Shown here: positions 57,669 through 64,000 of the stretch, in pieces
Layout of the letters: each line of letters starts with the position of its first letter
Position numbering within the stretch: position 1 is the first letter of the stretch
Assembly (NCBI RefSeq): GCF_963082655.1
Contig: NC_081556.1
Location: 72,153,227 to 72,217,226 of the forward strand
From: Stomoxys calcitrans
Taxonomy: Eukaryota > Arthropoda > Insecta > Diptera > Muscidae
Direction: 5' to 3'
Length of the DNA: 64,000 nt
Translations under genes and position numbers: made by a program
Notes under the pieces: generated by a model
Databases searched by the model: none
Told to the model about the DNA's origin: nothing
What the model saw: the letters and a program-made list of their open reading frames with translations, nothing else

Positions 57669-58131
57669 TGTACAAATCCGAGAGTGGATTCTGTAATGGA
57701 CTGTATATCTTTAAGTGTTTGACTCCCAGAAAAGTATTTCCAAATAGTAGATCCGTATTCAAATAGAAATAGAAACAAAAAATGAAACAAAGGTACAGGT
57801 TCAGTTTGATGTGTTTGAACAGTTTTATTAGAGATTACTCCTTACCGCCTCCTGTCAATGATGCTGCACAAGTGAGTTCTATGAGGCTAAGTCAGCATAA
57901 AGCTGGGTTCATAATAGTTAATTTCAGCTATTAGGTGAAAGTTGGAGTGAGACAAATAGGCTTATAGTACTAAATGAAAGCTTTTATCTGCGCTGCAGGC
58001 TAAAGCAATGAGTTGCCATATTCTAGCATTAATCATACAAATATGTAGGGGAAATTCAATACAGTATAATAATTCATTTGACTTCATTTAAATTCATTTA
58101 AGATAATAATGGTGTTGAACTGGTTTCAACA
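57669..58131 (-). mobile_element. BEL/Pao 3' LTR (463 bp)
   Basis: On the minus strand it begins TGTTGAAACCAGTTCAACAC and ends GGATTTGTACA, the TG...CA form of an LTR. It holds a polyadenylation signal AATAAA (57829-57824). The upstream GC-rich GCAAGGCGGCCGGCA at 58146-58132 is in the position of the plus-strand primer site. No second LTR is in the window, so identity as an LTR rests on position, ends and the break in the HINE. The 5' LTR should lie to the right of 64000. Confidence 0.68.
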
Positions 58132-58158
58132 TGCCGGCCGCCTTGCATGAATGCAACA

Positions 58159-59094
58159 TTAGTAGCGACAAGCTCCAGAAATTGTCCAGCCGAATATTGT
58201 GCTCTGGGCTATAGGCATACTTGAGGAAGTCTGGATCATCCCAGCTCGCAATATTCTTGGTATTTGGTCATTAGCCAGCAAAATTTCGACGTTGCACGGA
58301 TTGTGGAAGTTCGGATCTGCTAGATCGGTAATGTGGTCGTATATGGCACGCAGCTTTGGTTCGCTGATTGGTTTGGGGAGAGTTGTTCGGAACTTTTTTT
58401 GGACCATACCTATGATCTGGATTTTTGCTAAAGGATCTTGGTATGATTCCAAATTCAATGTGCAGTACTCCTTGTTATCCTTTCTGGTTGTGCGAAGATG
58501 CAGTCGCTCGACTAGGGTTTGAAGAATCATTGTTTGAACCTCACCGGAATTCATGAGAATTCTCGTTTTTGCTGGGCCATCGGGTGTTGGGATCCTAGCT
58601 AGCAATGTTGGAAGAAAAACGTGCTGTCTTGTCCGATGGCTTAGCCGTTCTCTGAAGTGTAGGTGCGGTTCCTGATCTTGAGCTTTGGATTTTGCACGGT
58701 GCTGAGTGCTGTTGGGTTTGCGACTGTTGCACGAACGGCCATTTTTTTCGATCTTGCGTGTAGTGTTTTGGGAGTGTTGATGCATATGTTGAAGAGTGGC
58801 TTTAGGAGTTGAGGATTGGTCCACATGTACCATTGTATGGTGGTTGAGTTGACATACCATGCACTTATTTCGTGATGGACACCAATTCCGGGTATGAGCG
58901 GTACAGAGGCAATTAAAGCAAAATCCCTTTTCTCTGATTACCTCTCGTCTCCTTACCACAGACATTCCTTGGAAGGCGGGACAATGTTTGAGGAAATGTC
59001 GATCCTTGCAAATTCGACATTTGGGTGTGCTAAAGGTTAAGTTAAAAATGTAAGAATTATTGTATGTGTGAACGGAATAGGCTAAGGCTAACGT
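58159..59094 (-). CDS. BEL/Pao extra ORF after pol: zinc-knuckle + inactive retropepsin-like protein
   Basis: The frame is continuous for 311 codons after the pol stop TAG (59097-59095), in the same phase, and ends with TAA at 58161-58159, only 27 bases before the LTR. The first ATG is at 58965, but homology begins earlier. CRICKDRHFLKHC (before the ATG) and CFNCLCTAHTRNWC, then CMVCQLNHHTMVH, form the same three-part Cys/His array as in the gag of this element. A basic linker follows, then a retropepsin-like (DUF1758/A17-type) domain with FLPTLLARIP, ILMNSGEVQTMI, LADPNFHNPCNVEILLA and IAQSTIFGWTISG. The catalytic Asp of the first motif is Asn, so protease activity is not expected. A 3' splice-site-like tract (TTTTTAACTTAACCTTTAG) ends at 59030, right before the first knuckle, so expression from a spliced RNA is plausible. 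The position is that of env in other LTR elements, but no signal peptide or membrane segment is visible. It could alternatively be a captured remnant of a different BEL element. Function unknown. Confidence 0.68.
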   Translation of the reverse strand, partial: TLALAYSVHTYNNSYIFNLTFSTPKCRICKDRHFLKHCPAFQGMSVVRRREVIREKGFCFNCLCTAHTRNWCPSRNKCMVCQLNHHTMVHVDQSSTPKATLQHMHQHSQNTTRKIEKNGRSCNSRKPNSTQHRAKSKAQDQEPHLHFRERLSHRTRQHVFLPTLLARIPTPDGPAKTRILMNSGEVQTMILQTLVERLHLRTTRKDNKEYCTLNLESYQDPLAKIQIIGMVQKKFRTTLPKPISEPKLRAIYDHITDLADPNFHNPCNVEILLANDQIPRILRAGMIQTSSSMPIAQSTIFGWTISGACRY

Positions 59095-62000
59095 CTAGGC
59101 ATTGGGTAGGATACATAGTTTCACCAAAGGACGAATCAATGTTCCGTTTTGTGTGCGGATTTCCGCTACACGTACATTGGAATCTTTACCAGTGAAAACT
59201 TTGATGACTCTTCCCAGACACCATTCAGTAGGGGGAAGATTGTCATTTTTTACAATGACGAAATCGTTCTCTTTTAAGTTTACTTGGGCAGACTTCCATT
59301 TATATCGTCTCTGCAACTCGCACACATATTCATTCTTCCACCTTTTGGCAAACAGAAGTTGCAAAGTTTTAAGTCTTTGCCAGCGATTTAATAATGATTG
59401 GTTGTCTGAATATTCTTCCGGGATAGCCATTAATGCAGCGCCCCGAAGTAAGTGGCCAGGTGTAAGTGGAAGTAGTTCAGACGGATCCTCGCTAATTGGG
59501 GACAGCGGTCGGGAGTTGAGTATACTTTCGATTCTCACCAGTAACGTAGAGAACTCCTCGTATGTAAATTTAAGACCGGAAGCAACTTTTCGTAGATGGG
59601 ACTTCATACTTTTGACAGCTGCCTCCCACAAACCACCCATGTGTGGAGCGTGAGGCGGAATGAAATGCCAAGTGAACCCATGCATTCCATACTTCTCTGC
59701 AATGGATTTCTCAGTTGCCTTCAGAAATTCCCTGTATTCCTTCATAAGCGATCTACTCGCTCCAACGAAATTAGTTCCGTTGTCGGAAAAAACTTGATTA
59801 GGAAACCCCCTACGGCCAACAAATCGATTAAATGTGGAGAGAAAAGCATCTGTGGATAAGTCCGAACAAGCCTCCAAATGAACGGCACGTGTAGATAAAC
59901 AAACAAAAATAGCAGCGTAGCCTTTCTGCAACTTGGCGTTTCGGAGTTTAGATGACTTCAAATCGAATGGGCCCGCGAAATCGAGCCCAGTATGAGTAAA
60001 TGGTAAAGAAAAAGTGCACCGTTCCGCTGGTAGAGCGGCCATTATTTGATTCCGTATTTTATGTTTGTAAATAGTGCATATTTTGCAGCTTCTGACGCAC
60101 TGACGAATAGCACTTTTAAGCCGAATAATGTAGAACTCCTGCCGTATTGCCCGTAGCATTATCTGGTGCTCAGCATGCAGAAGTATTTTATGGGTAAAGT
60201 CGATGAGAAGCTTGCAAAACCTAGAAGTTTCCGGTAGTATTATAGGAAACCTTTCATTGAAACTTAAATCAGAATTAGCCAACCGACCATTGACTCTTAG
60301 CAGTTTATGTTCATCTAAATATGGATTTAGAGTTAGAAGTCTACTTTTGGAGCTTATTGGTAGCCCAGACTCCAAAGCTCGATATTCAGAAGTAAAATGG
60401 CAAATCTGAGCCAAGTGAATAAGTCTAAATTTTGCAGTCAGTATCTCTTGGGGAGTAATGAAATCGTTTCGTATCTCAGAAGTATTTCTTTTCAGACATT
60501 TCGCCACAAATCTCAACATATAGCACACAACACGCAGTGCTCGAGCTAAGGACGAAAATCGGTCCAGTATATCTTCAGCCATAACTTGTACTTGGCATGT
60601 GATGATCTTTTTCTCAAGGGTAGGTTCCTTATACGAAGTTTGCTTTGGCCATGACTCAGGTGGTTTTACTAACCATTGTGGCCCGTGCCACCATAGTGAG
60701 TTTGCTTCCAGTTCCGAAGCTGTACATCCCCGCGTACCGATATCAGCGGGATTATCGTTCGTTGGAACATGTCTCCAGTTTACGTTGCCAACATTTTCTC
60801 GAATCTCAGTAACTTTGTTTGCCACAAACGTTTTCCAGTGAAAAGAAGGCTTTTGTAACCATGCGAGTGTTATTGTTGAATCTGACCACAGGTAAGTATC
60901 GGAAACAGTAAAACGTAAGTTTTGGCAGACAGATTTCAGAAGTTTAGATAGTAATGTAGCTCCACATAACTCCAACTTGGGTAAGCTTATAGTTTTCAAA
61001 GGAGCTACCTTGCTTTTTGACACTAGCAGATAGGACGAAGCATGATTGTTTGGATATTTTGACAATACGTAGATACATGCGCAGTACGCCTTTTCCGAGG
61101 CGTCACAAAACCCATGAATTTGCAGTTTACATTCAGGGGAGAAATTTATCCAACGAGGAACTTTTATGTTTTCAATTAGAGAGAGGTTTGATATAAATGT
61201 TTCCCACTTTTCCAAGGAATGTGGTTTGACTTCTTCGTCCCAGTCCGTTCCATCAATCCAGAGCTGTTGCATTAGCATCTTCGCCATAACGATAATCGGA
61301 GCCAACCAGCCCGCTGGATCGAAAAGCTTCGCTACAATGGATAATATTTTCCGTTTGGTAATAGGAGTGGAGGGAACAGAGATCGTGGTAACTTTGTAAA
61401 AGAATTGATCCGTCATGGCATTCCAACGAATACCTAACATCTTTGTATCGCTAGTTTCTTCAAATTTTAAAAAATCTTCAGTTAGAAGATCCTCCGGGGG
61501 CAAGTCTCGGAGAATTGTGGAGTGATTTGCCGTCAATTTCTTTAACGGAAATCCAGCGGATTGTAACAAATCAATAAGTTCCAATATATATGACCGTGCC
61601 TCGATTAAAGTATGACCCCCAGAAAGTATGTCATCAACATAGATTTGACTTTGAAGAATTGACGCAGCTGTTGGGTGTGTAGATTTCCCATCGTCACTCA
61701 GTTGTAACAGTGTTCGAATCGCTAAGTAAGGTGCACAGTTTACACCAAAGGTCACAGTGTTTAAACAAAAATCCTGAACTCCCTCAGTTTGAGAGTTCCG
61801 AAACAGTATTTTTTGAAATGGTCTATCCTCCATATGAACATGAATTTGGCGATACATCTTTTCAATATCACCATTGAATACATATTTAAAAAATCGCCAG
61901 CGAAGGATCACGTTCATCAGGTCATTTTGAAGCGTTGGACCAGTGTGTAAGATATCATTAAGGGAAACTCCGGTAGATGTTTTCTTTGAGGCATTAAAAA

Positions 62001-64000
62001 CCACTCTTACTTTAGTAGATGCACTTTCCGGCCTAACCACCGCATGATGTGGCAAATAAAACGAACAATACTGATTGTTTTTGTAGATTTCAGTTGATGG
62101 TGCGGGGTCCATATGGCCTAGTTTTAGGTACTCCTCTAAAACTCTTGTGTATTCCGAAGCTAGTTCAGGAGAACTTTTCAATGTTTTTTCCATTCTGAGA
62201 TACTGTCCCATAGCAGCACGCCGTGAAGATCCTAGAAACATTTCAGCGTCAAGATTCTGTCGAAAGGGCAACCTGACTACGTACTTCCCATCCGCCAAAC
62301 GACTTGTGGTCTTTTTGTAATATTCCTCACACCAAGCATCGTCTTCTGACACACTTCTTGCAACAGGAACTTCCTCCAACTCCCAAAACTTTCGAATATC
62401 CTCATTAAGTGAGTCATTAGACGTCACCCACGAAGCCAAAGTAGTAACAGTGCGAGTTGTTGGCGGTCCGCTGATTAGCCAGCCGAATTCCGTCTCCTGA
62501 GCCAAGAGTCCACCAGAAACGTTTTTTCGGATACCAGATCGAATAATTGAAGGTAATACGTCGCTTCCCAAGAGCATATCTATCTGCCCCGGTTTGGAAA
62601 AGTTCGGATCTGCCAATTCAAGGCAATTCAAGCTTGACCAGTCCGAAATTTGAGTGGGAATTCCAGGCATCAATTGATTAAGGCTCGAAACAACTATGGC
62701 CGAAGCTTGAAGCCTATAGTCCGACCTACGAGACTTCAAAGTAATGACACAAACTTTGGAGGAGTTTTCGAGAACAGCTCCCCCTAGGCCGGAAATCCTC
62801 GTGAAGGATTTCTTCGTTGGTATAGACAGTCTGTTTATTATTCTGTTAGATATAAACGACTCCTGAGATCCCTGATCTATGAAGACCCGAATGGTAAACA
62901 ATATACCCAAGTGCTCAATGTCAACTAATGCCGTGGGCAAGACAGTTGACTCTCCTGAATCTGAAAAGTATAATTGGACATTGGAAGTTGGACATGTTGT
63001 GGAATTTGCGGCAGCAGACGTAGAAGGCTCTTCTTCATAGTCGGCTTCAAGATGATAGGTCTCAGTCTGATAATGAGATTCCCGTTGATTATTCACAGTT
63101 CCAGGCTTTGAGGGTCTAAGATTGTCATCATGGTTTCCAGAATTACACGACTCCGGGTGCAGCATTGTGTGATGTTTCTGTTGGCATTTCTGGCATACAT
63201 GTTCACTTTGACATTTCTGGTCAAAGTGTCCGTAAGAGAGACAATTTCGGCATATCTTATTATCAGTTACGAATCTCAGTTTCTCCTTGAGTGGCCATGA
63301 TTTAAATTTAGTACATTGTCGCAAAGTGTGATTCAGACGACAGACCTTACAGGGACGGAAGTATGAATCAGATTTAGTATGGAAATTTTGGGCCTTGTTA
63401 GACGATGAAGAATCCCTTGAAGGCCTCCTCATGTCTGAAATTGATTCCAGCATACTCAAGCGCTTTGATATGAAATCGTCTAACTGGGACCAACTTGGCA
63501 TCTGTCTATGATCATGGATCGAGTTTTCCCAAGCTGTAAGGGTTTCCTCCGGCAGTTTGGAAGAGACCCAATAAACCAGGAAAGGATCCCACGTTATTAT
63601 AGAAATATTGTATGTCCTTAAGACCGCGAGACAGTTATTTACTATGTACAGGAGATTCCTTAATCCTTTCCCCTTTTCCGACGTGACAGGGTCAGTCTCA
63701 AATATCTTTCTCAGTTGATGGTTTATGAGAATGCGGCGATTCTCATACCTCTGACGCAGAGCCTCCCAGGCTAAATTGAAGTTATCATCAGTGAGAGCGA
63801 ACTGTTTTACAATCTGGTTCGCTTCACCTCGTGTTTTAGCCCTTAGGTGAAACAGTCTTTGGGCTGGAGATAGCTTAGGATGTTTCGTGTAGATGGCCGT
63901 AAACATGTCCCTAAAGCTGGGCCATTTATCATAACCTCCACTGAAAAATTCAGTATCACATGGAGGGACTTTTAAAGCGTAACCACCTTCCTCTGTCACT
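59095..64000 (-). CDS. BEL/Pao retrotransposon Gag-Pol polyprotein (5' end outside the window)
   Basis: An uninterrupted frame of at least 1634 codons, open to the right edge. Its first visible codon is GTG for an internal Val, so the real start lies beyond 64000. Domains by residue from the edge: Gag core 1-190; zinc knuckles 217-281 ([40 protein letters not shown]); A17-type retropepsin about 355-515 with [10 protein letters not shown] (Asp 375); reverse transcriptase about 640-830 with [10 protein letters not shown] (Asp 711) and YVDD (787-790); RNase H about 960-1090 with FCDASEK (Asp 966), LELCGA and WSDSTI; integrase about 1265-1500 with the HHCC site (His 1270, His 1275, Cys 1305, Cys 1308) and DDE residues Asp 1340, Asp 1406 and Glu 1459; and a C-terminal DUF5641-type domain about 1530-1630 ending LCILPNA. 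It makes the proteins for particle assembly, processing, reverse transcription and integration of the element RNA. All catalytic residues look intact, which suggests recent activity. Confidence 0.95.
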   Translation of the reverse strand, partial: VTEEGGYALKVPPCDTEFFSGGYDKWPSFRDMFTAIYTKHPKLSPAQRLFHLRAKTRGEANQIVKQFALTDDNFNLAWEALRQRYENRRILINHQLRKIFETDPVTSEKGKGLRNLLYIVNNCLAVLRTYNISIITWDPFLVYWVSSKLPEETLTAWENSIHDHRQMPSWSQLDDFISKRLSMLESISDMRRPSRDSSSSNKAQNFHTKSDSYFRPCKVCRLNHTLRQCTKFKSWPLKEKLRFVTDNKICRNCLSYGHFDQKCQSEHVCQKCQQKHHTMLHPESCNSGNHDDNLRPSKPGTVNNQRESHYQTETYHLEADYEEEPSTSAAANSTTCPTSNVQLYFSDSGESTVLPTALVDIEHLGILFTIRVFIDQGSQESFISNRIINRLSIPTKKSFTRISGLGGAVLENSSKVCVITLKSRRSDYRLQASAIVVSSLNQLMPGIPTQISDWSSLNCLELADPNFSKPGQIDMLLGSDVLPSIIRSGIRKNVSGGLLAQETEFGWLISGPPTTRTVTTLASWVTSNDSLNEDIRKFWELEEVPVARSVSEDDAWCEEYYKKTTSRLADGKYVVRLPFRQNLDAEMFLGSSRRAAMGQYLRMEKTLKSSPELASEYTRVLEEYLKLGHMDPAPSTEIYKNNQYCSFYLPHHAVVRPESASTKVRVVFNASKKTSTGVSLNDILHTGPTLQNDLMNVILRWRFFKYVFNGDIEKMYRQIHVHMEDRPFQKILFRNSQTEGVQDFCLNTVTFGVNCAPYLAIRTLLQLSDDGKSTHPTAASILQSQIYVDDILSGGHTLIEARSYILELIDLLQSAGFPLKKLTANHSTILRDLPPEDLLTEDFLKFEETSDTKMLGIRWNAMTDQFFYKVTTISVPSTPITKRKILSIVAKLFDPAGWLAPIIVMAKMLMQQLWIDGTDWDEEVKPHSLEKWETFISNLSLIENIKVPRWINFSPECKLQIHGFCDASEKAYCACIYVLSKYPNNHASSYLLVSKSKVAPLKTISLPKLELCGATLLSKLLKSVCQNLRFTVSDTYLWSDSTITLAWLQKPSFHWKTFVANKVTEIRENVGNVNWRHVPTNDNPADIGTRGCTASELEANSLWWHGPQWLVKPPESWPKQTSYKEPTLEKKIITCQVQVMAEDILDRFSSLARALRVVCYMLRFVAKCLKRNTSEIRNDFITPQEILTAKFRLIHLAQICHFTSEYRALESGLPISSKSRLLTLNPYLDEHKLLRVNGRLANSDLSFNERFPIILPETSRFCKLLIDFTHKILLHAEHQIMLRAIRQEFYIIRLKSAIRQCVRSCKICTIYKHKIRNQIMAALPAERCTFSLPFTHTGLDFAGPFDLKSSKLRNAKLQKGYAAIFVCLSTRAVHLEACSDLSTDAFLSTFNRFVGRRGFPNQVFSDNGTNFVGASRSLMKEYREFLKATEKSIAEKYGMHGFTWHFIPPHAPHMGGLWEAAVKSMKSHLRKVASGLKFTYEEFSTLLVRIESILNSRPLSPISEDPSELLPLTPGHLLRGAALMAIPEEYSDNQSLLNRWQRLKTLQLLFAKRWKNEYVCELQRRYKWKSAQVNLKENDFVIVKNDNLPPTEWCLGRVIKVFTGKDSNVRVAEIRTQNGTLIRPLVKLCILPNA

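Noticed and set aside
59041..59094. BEL gag-pol and the downstream frame as one ORF with a sequencing error at TAG
   Set aside because: Not excluded, but the two parts duplicate the same domain, so a simple fusion is not the expected ancestral state; kept as two entries.
59102..59653. 183-residue open frame on the plus strand
   Set aside because: It is the antisense of the integrase C-terminal region of the BEL polyprotein and has no domain of its own.

Overview
The window looks like intergenic or heterochromatin-edge DNA from a dipteran insect, most likely a calyptrate (muscid-type) fly. The evidence is the repeat content: AT-rich DNA, DINE-1/mini-me-type elements with a GTTCGGCCGGGCCGAA hairpin and a (TA)n/(GTCY)n core, CTAG-ended Helitrons, RTE, I/LOA and CR1/Jockey-type retrotransposons, mariner relics and a BEL/Pao element. 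This assignment rests on recognition, not a search. I recognise no host protein-coding gene, no rRNA and no functional tRNA. Nearly all interpretable sequence is transposon-derived, and many long reading frames are antisense or chance frames inside repeats.

Layout. 1-15 kb: a Helitron 3' end carrying a MITE, a CR1/Jockey-like reverse transcriptase relic, an I/LOA-like relic (family Y), a 108-bp inverted repeat, two nested mariner relics, a family Y ORF1 piece and two Helentron-like elements (called HINE here). 15-31 kb: a large Helitron relic, an I/LOA-like relic (family X), a mariner transposase fragment, two family Y ORF1 pieces (one split by another transposon), and a HINE sitting between low-complexity inverted arms. 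31-45 kb: an RTE relic with an in-frame minisatellite, a tRNA-derived SINE whose empty site survives 2 kb away, palindromic long-TIR elements, several HINE subfamilies with about 150-bp tandem arrays, and a complete 2.1-kb Helitron with a SINE inside. 45-57 kb: more HINEs, the longest family Y relic, and two family X copies lying tail to tail.

57.3-64 kb, minus strand, is the only well-preserved coding region. A BEL/Pao LTR retrotransposon has an uninterrupted gag-pol frame that runs off the right edge, a 3' LTR at 57669-58131, and an extra intact frame between pol and the LTR. That extra frame continues in phase after the pol TAG stop. It encodes a second, divergent zinc-knuckle plus retropepsin-like module in which the catalytic Asp is replaced by Asn, and a good-looking 3' splice site lies just before its first knuckle. 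This is the strongest candidate for something undescribed. The element is inserted in a HINE.

The stretches in between (about 0.85-2.4, 3.6-4.8, 5.7-7.9, 13.4-15.4, 24-25.5, 29.8-30.8, 36.8-37.5, 43.9-44.9 and 47.4-49.0 kb) are AT-rich and hold no gene I can support.
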